Assembly (NCBI GenBank): GCA_964425695.1
Contig: CAYRNF010000001.1
Span: 496,001-560,000 of the forward strand
Direction of reading: 5' to 3'
DNA length: 64,000 nt
Source of the DNA: JAKPBU01 sp964425695
Lineage (GTDB): Bacteria > Pseudomonadota > Gammaproteobacteria > Xanthomonadales > Xanthomonadaceae
This document shows, in pieces, positions 31,925 through 40,972 of the stretch. A program made the translations under genes and the position numbers. The notes under the pieces were generated by a model. That model was not told the origin of the DNA. It searched no databases and was given only the letters and a program-made list of their open reading frames with translations. How positions within the stretch are numbered: position 1 is the first letter of the stretch; the number at the start of each line of letters is the position of its first letter.

Positions 31925-34357
31925 TCACCGCACCCGCTCCGCGCGCCTGGCGAACGCTTCCGCGTCCTCGAACCCGAACAGCCGCAGGTCGCGTCGCTCC
32001 CGTCCGTTTACGTAGTACAGGGTGGCCGGCGGGCCGACGATGCCCAGCGTCTGCATGAGTTGCTGGTCGACGGCGTCGTTGGCGGTGACGTCCGCCTTGA
32101 GCAGCACGAAATCGCGCAGCGCCGCATGCACCGCCGGCTGCGGGAAGGTGTACTTCTCCATCTCCTTGCACGCCACGCACCAGTCGGCATAGAAATCGAA
32201 CAGCAGCGGCTTGCCGGCCGCCTGCGCGGCGGCGACCTCGCGCTGCAGGTCGGCCAGCGACTTGATCCTGCGGAACGGCAGTTCACCGGCGTCGACCGGG
32301 CGCGTCCCCAGCACCCCCGCCAACGGCCGAAGCGGATCCTGTCCCCCGGCCAGCGCGCCCAGCAGCTGGGCGGCGCCCACCAGGCCGAACACCACGCCCG
32401 CAAAGCGCAGCGCCCAGCGCGGGCCATCGCCCACCGCCGGCCCTGCCTGTACGGACGCCTGGAACAGCATCCAGGTGGCGAACGCCAGCGCCAGCAGTCC
32501 GTACAGCGCCAGCGTGGCCGCGCCCGGCAGCAGCCGCGACAGCATCCAGATCGCCATGCCCACGAACACGAAGCCGAACACGCGCTGCACCGCCACCATC
32601 CAGGGGCCGGACGTGGGCAGGCCGCGCCCGGCCGCCACGCCGAACGCCAGCAGCGGGGTGCCCATGCCCATGGCCAGCACGAACAGCGCCAAGCCGCCGA
32701 ACACCGGATCCTGCGCCTGCCCGATGTACAGCACCGCCGCCGCCAGCGGGGGCGCCACGCATGGACCCACGATCAGCGCCGACAGCGCCCCCATCGCCGC
32801 CACCCCGGCCCACGAGCCGCCGCGCTGGCCGTCCGCGATGGCACCAAGACGCGCCCGCCACGCCGCAGGCAGCTGCAGCTCGTACAGCCCGAACATCGAC
32901 AGCGACAGCGCCACGAACAGCGCCGCGAACACGACCAGCACCCACGGGGTCTGGAACGCGATCTGCAGGTTCGCGCCCAGCAGCCCCGCCACCACGCCGG
33001 CGAGCGTGAACACCACCGCGTTGGCCAGCACGTACACCAGCGACAGCGAGAACGCGCGCCCGGCGCCGATACGCTCGCCGCGGCCGGCGATCAGCCCGGA
33101 CAGGATCGGGATCATCGGCAGCACGCACGGAGTGAAGGCCAGCAGCAGCCCCGCGCCGAAGAAGCCCAGCAGCGCCAGCCAGCGCTTGGAACCGGACAGT
33201 TCGCCGGCCAGGCGCTGGTCTTCGGCCTGCGGCACCGCCGTGAGCGCGCCTGCGGTGGCGGCTTCAGCCGGAGGCTGTCCCGGGGACGCGGCTGCGGGGG
33301 GCGCAAACGTCCCGGCGGCATCGCGCGGTACCCCCCCGATGGCGGAGGCCGGGGGCACCGGGGGGAGGGCATCGGGCAACGCGGTCGGGGAACCCGCGAC
33401 GGAGGCCGCGCCTGCCGCCGCGCCGCCAGCGGCGGTCGCCGGTTGGGGTGTGGCGTCGATCCTGCCCGCCGGGATCGACACGGCGATGCGTCGGGTCATC
33501 GGCGGGTAGCAGATGCCATCGTTCTGGCAGCCCTGGAAGGTGGCGACCAGCGTGGCGTCGGCCGCCTCGCCCCGGCGCCGGACAAGGGGCAGGGGCACGT
33601 CCACCTGGTCGAAATACGCGGTGACGTCGCCGAAATAGCCGTCGCGGTGCGCACGCCCCTTGGGCCAGCGGGGGCTCGCCGTGGCGATGCCCGGCGCGCC
33701 TTCCAGGCGGAACGTATTGCGGTCGCGGTACAGGTAGTAGCCCTTGGCGGGCGTGAAGCGCAGGAGCAGGGTATTGCCGTCGCCAGCGATGGCCTCGAAG
33801 CCGAACGCCTGCTCCGGCGGCAGCGGCAGGCGATCCGTTCCCGCCACGGCAGGCGCGCCTGCCTGCCCGGTCAGCGCGCGCGCCAGCGCCGCCAGCGCCC
33901 CGCCTGCGGACGGCGCGGCGGACGCGCCGGGCATGGTCACCTGCAGCGTGCGGGTCTGCGGCGGATAGCAGATCCCCAGGTCGGCGCAGCCCTGGTACTT
34001 CACCTGCAACGACACCGTGCCCGAGCCCGTCGCGACCACGCCGGACACCGTGCCGCGCACCTTGTCCCGGAAGGTTTCCACGCGGCCGAAGAATTCATCG
34101 GTATGCGCCTTGCCTCGCGGCAGCGACAGGTCGCCGGACTGCGCGCCGCCGGCGGCTTCTGCCGACATGCGATGCCGGTACAGGTAGTAGCCGTCGGCGA
34201 TCCGCCATTCCACTGCGATCGCATCCGGCCCGGTAGCGCGCGCGGTCAGCGCGAAGGCTTCGTCGACCGGCAGCAGGTCGCTCTCGTCGATGGCCAGCGC
34301 CGTCGGGGCAGCCAGGCACAGCAGGGCGGTGAACAGCAGGCGGAGCAGCACGGTCAT
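31925..34357 (-). CDS. dsbD: Thiol:disulfide interchange protein DsbD with two alpha domains
   Basis: An 810-aa protein with a signal peptide (cleavage near AALA, about residue 22). Two successive N-terminal DsbD-alpha domains follow, each ending in a similar block (CADLGICYPP and CQNDGICYPP). A Pro/Ala-rich linker, about eight membrane helices with the beta-domain cysteines (ALTPCVLPMIP-type region and GPCVAPPL) and a C-terminal thioredoxin-like gamma domain with YADWCVACKE complete it. It moves electrons from cytoplasmic thioredoxin to periplasmic partners. The start is taken at ATG 34357. It lies 4 bp after cutA. Confidence 0.95.
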   Translation of the reverse strand: MTVLLRLLFTALLCLAAPTALAIDESDLLPVDEAFALTARATGPDAIAVEWRIADGYYLYRHRMSAEAAGGAQSGDLSLPRGKAHTDEFFGRVETFRDKVRGTVSGVVATGSGTVSLQVKYQGCADLGICYPPQTRTLQVTMPGASAAPSAGGALAALARALTGQAGAPAVAGTDRLPLPPEQAFGFEAIAGDGNTLLLRFTPAKGYYLYRDRNTFRLEGAPGIATASPRWPKGRAHRDGYFGDVTAYFDQVDVPLPLVRRRGEAADATLVATFQGCQNDGICYPPMTRRIAVSIPAGRIDATPQPATAAGGAAAGAASVAGSPTALPDALPPVPPASAIGGVPRDAAGTFAPPAAASPGQPPAEAATAGALTAVPQAEDQRLAGELSGSKRWLALLGFFGAGLLLAFTPCVLPMIPILSGLIAGRGERIGAGRAFSLSLVYVLANAVVFTLAGVVAGLLGANLQIAFQTPWVLVVFAALFVALSLSMFGLYELQLPAAWRARLGAIADGQRGGSWAGVAAMGALSALIVGPCVAPPLAAAVLYIGQAQDPVFGGLALFVLAMGMGTPLLAFGVAAGRGLPTSGPWMVAVQRVFGFVFVGMAIWMLSRLLPGAATLALYGLLALAFATWMLFQASVQAGPAVGDGPRWALRFAGVVFGLVGAAQLLGALAGGQDPLRPLAGVLGTRPVDAGELPFRRIKSLADLQREVAAAQAAGKPLLFDFYADWCVACKEMEKYTFPQPAVHAALRDFVLLKADVTANDAVDQQLMQTLGIVGPPATLYYVNGRERRDLRLFGFEDAEAFARRAERVR

Positions 34358-34361
34358 CGGG

Positions 34362-34715
34362 TCACGGGGCGTCGTGTGGCGGGGCAGGCGCGGCACTGGT
34401 CTGCGCGGCGATCCATGCCAGGTACGCGGGCAGGCCCGCGGCGATTTCGACCGCCACCACTTCCGGCAGTTCGTAGGGATGCAGCGCGGCGATACGGTCG
34501 CGCAGCGCCGGGAAGCGCGCCGCGGTGGTCTTGGCCAGCAGCAGCGTCTCGTCCGCGCGCTCCACCCGGCCCTGCCAGCGGTACACCGAGTGCACGGCCG
34601 GCATCACGTTGACGCAGGCGGCCAGGCCTTCGGCCACCAGCGCTTCGGCGATGCGTCGCGCGGTCGCGTCATCGGGGCAGGTGGACAGGCACAGCAGGGC
34701 CGGTGCGGGGGACAC
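34362..34715 (-). CDS. cutA: CutA-family divalent cation tolerance protein
   Basis: A 117-aa cytoplasmic trimer-forming protein of the CutA1 family. Family features are LAACVNVMPAVHSVYRWQG, the KTTAARFPALRDRIAALHPYE stretch (quoted in part: AALHPYELPEVV) and WIAAQT near the end. A GTG at 34715 gives the usual length; a longer frame upstream is Arg/Gly-rich without homology. It lies directly before dsbD, as in many gammaproteobacteria. Confidence 0.92.
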   Translation of the reverse strand: MSPAPALLCLSTCPDDATARRIAEALVAEGLAACVNVMPAVHSVYRWQGRVERADETLLLAKTTAARFPALRDRIAALHPYELPEVVAVEIAAGLPAYLAWIAAQTSAAPAPPHDAP

Positions 34716-34792
34716 GCCAGGTTCCGGAGCCGAACGGCCGCCTAGGGTAGCCGAGCCGCGCGTCGGGCCTGCGCCCGTCGGCGTTGCTGGGG

Positions 34793-35191
34793 TCAGGTCG
34801 GGCGGGCGCTGCGGTTGCGGCCGATCCGCTGGCTGGCCAACTCCTCGGCCAGCTCCACCAGGGCCGTGCGTGCGCGGCCGGGCGCGTCGCGGAAGGCGGC
34901 CAGCAGGCGCATTTCCACCGGATCGTCGATCAGCACCGCCTCGGCGGCGGCCACCGAGTACTGCTCCACGTCCTCGCCCAGCACCATGGGTCCGCGCCCG
35001 GTGGCGAGCCACTCGAACTGGGTGGCGGTGGTGCTGGCGACCGCACGCAGGTGGGCCACGCGCGGATTCTTGCCCTTCGGCGCCTCCCAGTGGCTGACCG
35101 CGCTGCGCTGCACGCCGACGGCCTGCGCCAGCGCGGCCTGCGACATGCCGGCGCGCCGGCGCGCCATTCGGATCCTGGACTGCAGGCTCAT
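34793..35191 (-). CDS. XRE-family transcriptional regulator
   Basis: A 132-aa Cro/CI-type regulator. An N-terminal helix-turn-helix (RIRMARRRAGMSQAALAQAV, then QRSAVSHWE) covers residues 5-60, followed by a helical C-terminal region with a conserved LGEDVEQY and a basic tail. It is transcribed away from groES and away from the repeat-rich spacer at 35192-35420, which may hold its own operators. Targets are unknown. Confidence 0.88.
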   Translation of the reverse strand: MSLQSRIRMARRRAGMSQAALAQAVGVQRSAVSHWEAPKGKNPRVAHLRAVASTTATQFEWLATGRGPMVLGEDVEQYSVAAAEAVLIDDPVEMRLLAAFRDAPGRARTALVELAEELASQRIGRNRSARPT

Positions 35192-35232
35192 CTCGCTCCC
35201 TGGTGTCCCCGTCTTGGGGGGTGGGTCAACGT

Positions 35233-35411
35233 TAGCGGACGCTCCCGTGTCCGTGCACCCCGTCGCAAGACCGTAATGTTACCGCTAGTCACTACGCTAC
35301 CAAAGGAGGCAGTACGTTGTCTAAAGACGGTAGCGGACCGGCCTGTTGGCCCCTGCATACGTATGCAATAACGTAAGAATTCGTTAAATGCTACCGAAAG
35401 CGGGCGCTACC
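35233..35411. promoter_or_regulatory. Cluster of CGCTA/TAGCG words and a palindrome, possible XRE operators
   Basis: The pentamer CGCTA or its complement TAGCG occurs five times: about 35233, 35283, 35295, 35331 and 35405. Most copies extend to GGTAGCG or CGCTACC; a related GCTACCG is at 35390. A perfect 14-bp palindrome, TGCATACGTATGCA, lies at 35354-35367. The enrichment is clear by eye; binding by the adjacent XRE regulator is inference. Confidence 0.5.
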
Positions 35412-35415
35412 TAGG

Positions 35416-35586
35416 GTGACCCCTACCCTTCCTTCCGCAACATCCGCGGTTCATTCTGGCTTCACGCCGGTAGGAGGCCGGATTCGACAGGACGTCGGTG
35501 CCGGGGGGACAAGATCAGGACGGTCGGGCCAGGAACAGCCGATACTCCCTAAGCGCGCATGGCCAACACCATGCGCGCTTTTTTTA
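35416..35586 (+). ncRNA. Candidate small RNA, RsmZ-like (CsrA/RsmA-binding)
   Basis: A non-coding stretch ends in a strong terminator (35551-35586). Within 62 nt (35473-35534) there are six GGA motifs, two of them in likely hairpin loops (CCGG-TAGGAGG-CCGG and TCGG-GCCAGGAACAG-CCGA). That is the signature of RNAs that sequester the CsrA/RsmA translational regulator. The 5' end is uncertain and no sigma-70 promoter is convincing. No open reading frame with homology is present. Confidence 0.5.
35551..35586 (+). terminator. Strong rho-independent terminator
   Basis: A 12-bp perfect stem, AAGCGCGCATGG paired with CCATGCGCGCTT around a CCAACA loop, is followed by a run of T residues. No protein gene on the plus strand ends here, so it must close a non-coding transcript. 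Confidence 0.92.
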
Positions 35587-35626
35587 TGCCCGGGCGCACA
35601 CCGCCGGCGCATCGACGCGCCCCCCC

Positions 35627-35654
35627 CTTGAAGGGCAGCAGGCGACCCCCATCT
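35627..35654 (+). promoter_or_regulatory. Sigma-32 (heat-shock) promoter of groES-groEL
   Basis: CTTGAA (35627-35632), a 14-bp spacer and CCCCATCT (35647-35654) match the sigma-32 consensus almost perfectly. It lies about 115 bp before groES. A perfect 8-bp hairpin, GCAGCCGC-CCGAT-GCGGCTGC, follows near 35699-35719 in the leader. No CIRCE element was found. Confidence 0.85.
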
Positions 35655-35768
35655 GCCGTGCATCCCGCTGCCTGCGGGTCCTTGCGTCCGGGATTCTGGC
35701 AGCCGCCCGATGCGGCTGCTAAAATTCCGCGTCTTTCCCCACCCAATCAACCACTTGCAGAGGCAGTC

Positions 35769-36056
35769 ATGAATCTCAAGCCGCTTTACGACCGCGTCAT
35801 CGTCAAGCCCATCGAAGCCGAGGAACTGTCCGCCGGCGGCATCGTCATCCCGGACAACGCCAAGGAAAAGCCCACCCGGGGCGAGGTGCTCGCGGTCGGC
35901 GAAGGCAAGGCCCTGGACAACGGCAGCGTGCGCGCGCCCAAGGTCAAGGTCGGCGACAAGGTGATCTACGGCCAGTACGCGGGCAGCGCCTACAAGCACG
36001 AAGGCACCGAATACAAGATCGTGCGCGAGGACGACATCCTGGCGATCGTCGGCTGA
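35769..36056 (+). CDS. groS: Co-chaperonin GroES
   Basis: A 95-aa GroES, forming the heptameric lid on GroEL. It shows MNLKPLYDRVIVKPIEAEE, the mobile-loop region SAGGIVIPDNAKEKP and the C-terminal KIVREDDILAIVG. Length is standard. It is transcribed from a heat-shock promoter and followed by groEL after 98 bp. Confidence 0.98.
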   Translation: MNLKPLYDRVIVKPIEAEELSAGGIVIPDNAKEKPTRGEVLAVGEGKALDNGSVRAPKVKVGDKVIYGQYAGSAYKHEGTEYKIVREDDILAIVG

Positions 36057-36154
36057 TCGCGAGCGGTCGCAAGACCGCACGCGCGCCGCATTCCCTTTTT
36101 CCCCGGAGCCGGGCCCGAGCCCGCCCACGCATCACAACTTTGGAGTTAGCGACA

Positions 36155-37795
<1,641 letters not shown>

Positions 37796-37820
37796 TCCGC
37801 GCCATCCGCGAAGCAAGCAA

Positions 37821-37852
37821 CGAAGGCCCGCGCAAGCGGGCCTTCGTCGTTT
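37821..37852 (+). terminator. Terminator after groEL
   Basis: CGAAGGCCCGC and GCGGGCCTTCG around a GCAA tetraloop give a very stable hairpin, followed by TCGTTT. It lies 26 bp after the groEL stop codon. Confidence 0.85.
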
Positions 37853-37928
37853 CGGGCGCGGGGCGTTCCGCGTCCGCACGGCCGCGCGCGCCGCGCCATG
37901 CGCGCGTGCGATGCGCGACAATTCCCGG

Positions 37929-39053
37929 ATGCCGTTACCCAACCAATCCCAGCCCACCCTCGCTCTCGCCGCGGGCGGGACCGGTGGCCACCTGTTCCCG
38001 GCCGAGGCGCTGGCGCGCGAGTGGATGGCGCGCGGGCATCGCGCGGTGCTGTACACCGAAGCGCGCGGCGCGCAGTACGTGCAGGCGCTGCAGGGCATCG
38101 ACCACGTGGTGCTGCCGGCGCGCAGCCTGGCAGGGGGCATCGGCGGCAAGGTCGCGGCGGCAGTGACGATCGCACGCGCCACGGCGCAGGCGCGCGCCGA
38201 CATGAAGCGGCGCGCGGTGCGGCTGGTGGTCGGGTTCGGCGGCTATCCGAGTTTCGCGCCGGCGCTGGCCGGCAAATCGCTCGGCCTGCCGCTGCTGCTG
38301 CACGAGCAGGCCACGCGGCTGAGCCTGGCCAACCGGCAGCTGCTGCGCTTCGCCGACGGGGTGGCCAGTTCGTTCCCGCAGGTCGCGGGCGTGGAGGGCT
38401 TCGATGTTGCGCGCGTCACCGTGACCGGAAACCCCGTGCGGCGCGCGATCCTGGACGCACGCGCGCCGTACCCCGCGCTCGACGCCGCGTCGCCGCTGCG
38501 CCTGGTGGTGGTCGGCGGCAGCCAGAGCGCGCGCGTGTTCGGCGAGGTGGTGCCGCCGGCGCTGCTGGCGTTGCCGGAGGCGCTGCGCCGCAGGATGCAC
38601 CTGTCGCTGCAGCACAAGGGCGACGACGCGCAGGCCATCGCCGCGCGCCTGCTCGAAGCCGGCATCCACGCCGACATCCGCCCGTTCTTCGACGACATGG
38701 GCGCGCGCCTGCGCGATGCGCACCTGGTCGTCACGCGCGCCGGTGCCAGCACGGCGGCCGACCTGCTCGCGGTGGGCCGGCCCGCGATCTTCGTGCCGAT
38801 CCCGCACGGCGGCTCGCGCGAGGAGCAGCAGCGCAACGCGCAGACGCTCGCGCAAGCCGGCGTGGGCTGGTGGACGCCGGAAAGCGGCTTCAGCGCCGAG
38901 TGGCTGCGCGAGCGCCTCGAGGGCCTGTTCGCCTCCGAGGATGCGCTGCCACGGGCCGCCGCCGCCGCCGCCGCGATGGCGCAACCCCACGCCGCGGCCA
39001 ATCTCGCGGACCTGGTCGAACGGCTGCTGGCAGGCCGGCAGCGGACCGGATGA
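37929..39053 (+). CDS. MurG-like UDP-GlcNAc transferase, divergent
   Basis: A 374-aa GT28-fold protein resembling MurG, which adds GlcNAc to lipid I to make lipid II at the inner membrane face. Features are AAGGTGGHLFPA (residues 14-25), VVGFGGYPSFAP, LHEQATRLSLANRQLLRFA, GGSQSARVF, TRAGASTAADLL and REEQQRNAQTL. Some motifs differ from typical gammaproteobacterial MurG (GGSQSA rather than GGSxGA; EEQQRNA rather than HQxxNA), and the phrasing recalls alphaproteobacterial forms. It lies far from any cell-division cluster. It could be a second MurG or a related glycosyltransferase. Confidence 0.8.
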   Translation: MPLPNQSQPTLALAAGGTGGHLFPAEALAREWMARGHRAVLYTEARGAQYVQALQGIDHVVLPARSLAGGIGGKVAAAVTIARATAQARADMKRRAVRLVVGFGGYPSFAPALAGKSLGLPLLLHEQATRLSLANRQLLRFADGVASSFPQVAGVEGFDVARVTVTGNPVRRAILDARAPYPALDAASPLRLVVVGGSQSARVFGEVVPPALLALPEALRRRMHLSLQHKGDDAQAIAARLLEAGIHADIRPFFDDMGARLRDAHLVVTRAGASTAADLLAVGRPAIFVPIPHGGSREEQQRNAQTLAQAGVGWWTPESGFSAEWLRERLEGLFASEDALPRAAAAAAAMAQPHAAANLADLVERLLAGRQRTG

Positions 39054-39117
39054 GCAGGCGGCCTTTCGGGCCGCCCGACGATAGCGACAACGCAACCAGG
39101 ACTACCGAGGAATCCCC

Positions 39118-40734
39118 GTGTCGCGCAACGATTGCGATGTCCTGATCATCGGCGGCGGCCACAACGGCCTGGTCTGCGCGGCGTATCTGGCGGGCGCAGG
39201 ACTGAAGGTGCGGGTGCTGGAGCGGCGCGGGCTCGTGGGCGGTGCGGCGGTCACCGAGGAGTTCCATCCCGGCTTCCGCAACTCCGTGGCCAGTTACACG
39301 GTGAGCCTGCTCAACCCCAAGGTCATCGCCGACCTGCGCCTGGCGCAGCACGGCCTGCGCGTGGTCGAGCGGCCGTACGCGAATTTCCTGCCGCTGCCCG
39401 ATGGCCGCAGCTTCCGCCTGGGCGGGGCGCACACGCTGGCCGAAGTCGGCAAGTGGTCCGCGCGCGATGCGCAGCGCCTGCCCGACTACTGGGCAATGCT
39501 GGACCGCATCGTGGTGGTGTTGCGCGCGTTGATGCAGCGCACGCCGCCCAACGTGTCCGACCGATTCGTGCTGGCGGACTGGCTGAACTCCGCATCCGCG
39601 GCGAAGCAGCTGAAGTCGCTGGACATGCGCGGCCGCCGCGACCTGCTGGACCTGTTCACCAAGTCCGCCGGCGAGCTGCTGGACAGCTGGTTCGAAGGCG
39701 AGCCGCTGAAGGCCGTGCTCGGCTGGGATTCGGTGGTGGGCAATTTCGCCAGCCCGTACACGCCGGGCAGCGCCTACGTGCTGCTGCACCACCTGTTCGG
39801 CGAAGTGAACGGCAAGACCGGCGTGTGGGGCCACGCCATTGGCGGCATGGGTGCGATCACCCAGGCGATGCGCGCCGAATGCGAAGCGCGCGGCGTGGCC
39901 ATCCAGAACGATGCCGAGGTCGCCAGGCTGATCGTCGAGAACGACAAGGCGGTCGGTGTGGCGCTGGCCGATGGCCGCGAGCTGCGCGCAGCCACCGTGG
40001 TAAGCAACCTCAACCCGAAGCTGCTCTACACCAGGCTGGTCGAGCGCACGCAACTGGATGACGACACCGCGCAGCGCATCGAACGCTACCGCTGCGGCTC
40101 CGGCACGTTCCGCATGAATGTCGCGCTCAGCGAGCTGCCGGACTTCACCGCGATGCCCGGCACGCACCTGCAGCCGCATCACCAGAGCGGCATCCTGATC
40201 GGGCCGTCACTGCAATACTTCGAGCAGGCGTACTTCGATGCGAAATCGAAGGCGCACAACGCCGGCTGGGCGCGCAAGCCGATCGTCGAGGTGGTGATCT
40301 CGTCAACGCTGGACGACACGCTTGCGCCGGCCGGGCAGCACGTGGCCAGCCTGTTCTGCCAGCAGGTGAACCCCGAGGTGGACGGTGGCTGGGACGCGCA
40401 CCGCGATACCGTGGCCCGGCTGATGATCGACACCGTCAACGACTACGCGCCGAACTTCGCGCGCAGCGTGCTCGGCTACGAGGCGCTGAGCCCGCTCGAC
40501 CTGGAGCGGCGCATCGGGCTGGTGGGCGGCGACATCTTCCACGGCGCGCTTGGCCTGGACCAGATGTTCAGCGCGCGGCCGTTGCTCGGCCAGGGCAACT
40601 ATCGCGGTGCGTTCAAGCAGCTGTACCTGTGCGGGTCGGGCACGCACCCCGGCGGCGGCGTGACCGGCCTGCCTGGGCGCAATGCCGCGCGCGAGATCCT
40701 CAAGGACCTGCGCCGGGGGCCGCGCCCGGACTGA
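39118..40734 (+). CDS. FAD-dependent oxidoreductase, phytoene dehydrogenase/PYROXD2-like
   Basis: A 538-aa flavoprotein with an N-terminal dinucleotide-binding motif (DVLIIGGGHNGLVCAAYLA, then VLERRGLVGGAA) and a C-terminal FAD-binding GSGTHPGGGVTGLPGRNAA. This is the layout of the CrtI-like amine-oxidase superfamily, closest in style to PYROXD2-type proteins. The substrate is unknown; no carotenoid genes are near. Start is a GTG at 39118 with GAGGAA upstream. It lies 64 bp after the MurG-like gene. Confidence 0.88.
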   Translation: MSRNDCDVLIIGGGHNGLVCAAYLAGAGLKVRVLERRGLVGGAAVTEEFHPGFRNSVASYTVSLLNPKVIADLRLAQHGLRVVERPYANFLPLPDGRSFRLGGAHTLAEVGKWSARDAQRLPDYWAMLDRIVVVLRALMQRTPPNVSDRFVLADWLNSASAAKQLKSLDMRGRRDLLDLFTKSAGELLDSWFEGEPLKAVLGWDSVVGNFASPYTPGSAYVLLHHLFGEVNGKTGVWGHAIGGMGAITQAMRAECEARGVAIQNDAEVARLIVENDKAVGVALADGRELRAATVVSNLNPKLLYTRLVERTQLDDDTAQRIERYRCGSGTFRMNVALSELPDFTAMPGTHLQPHHQSGILIGPSLQYFEQAYFDAKSKAHNAGWARKPIVEVVISSTLDDTLAPAGQHVASLFCQQVNPEVDGGWDAHRDTVARLMIDTVNDYAPNFARSVLGYEALSPLDLERRIGLVGGDIFHGALGLDQMFSARPLLGQGNYRGAFKQLYLCGSGTHPGGGVTGLPGRNAAREILKDLRRGPRPD

Positions 40735-40972
40735 CGCGCCGCACCAGGCGCAGCAGCGGGTCGGAGCGCGAGGTCTCCGCGCCCGTCCTGCACAGGGGCC
40801 TCGATGCGAGGCGTTCGGACGCGTCTGCTCAAACTGCGTTGCACACATTCACGCAGGCGCGATCCGGCGCACGCGCAGCGCTCGTCGCGCAAGGCGTTCG
40901 CGCCGGTGCGGGTGGCCGCGATTGGCGCAGGGCGTCGTTCTTCCCCGCACCGACATCGCACGGGAATCGCCG

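Noticed and set aside
31343..34612. A 1089-codon open frame on the plus strand
   Set aside because: Antisense to dsbD and neighbours, low-complexity Arg/Gln/His-rich product.
35480..35586. Resemblance of GGATTCGACAGG to the start of tmRNA
   Set aside because: The stretch before the terminator is far too short, and no tag-peptide frame or tRNA-like end is present.
35587..35768. CIRCE element upstream of groES
   Set aside because: No TTAGCACTC-N9-GAGTGCTAA repeat is present; the only match is the sigma-32 promoter.
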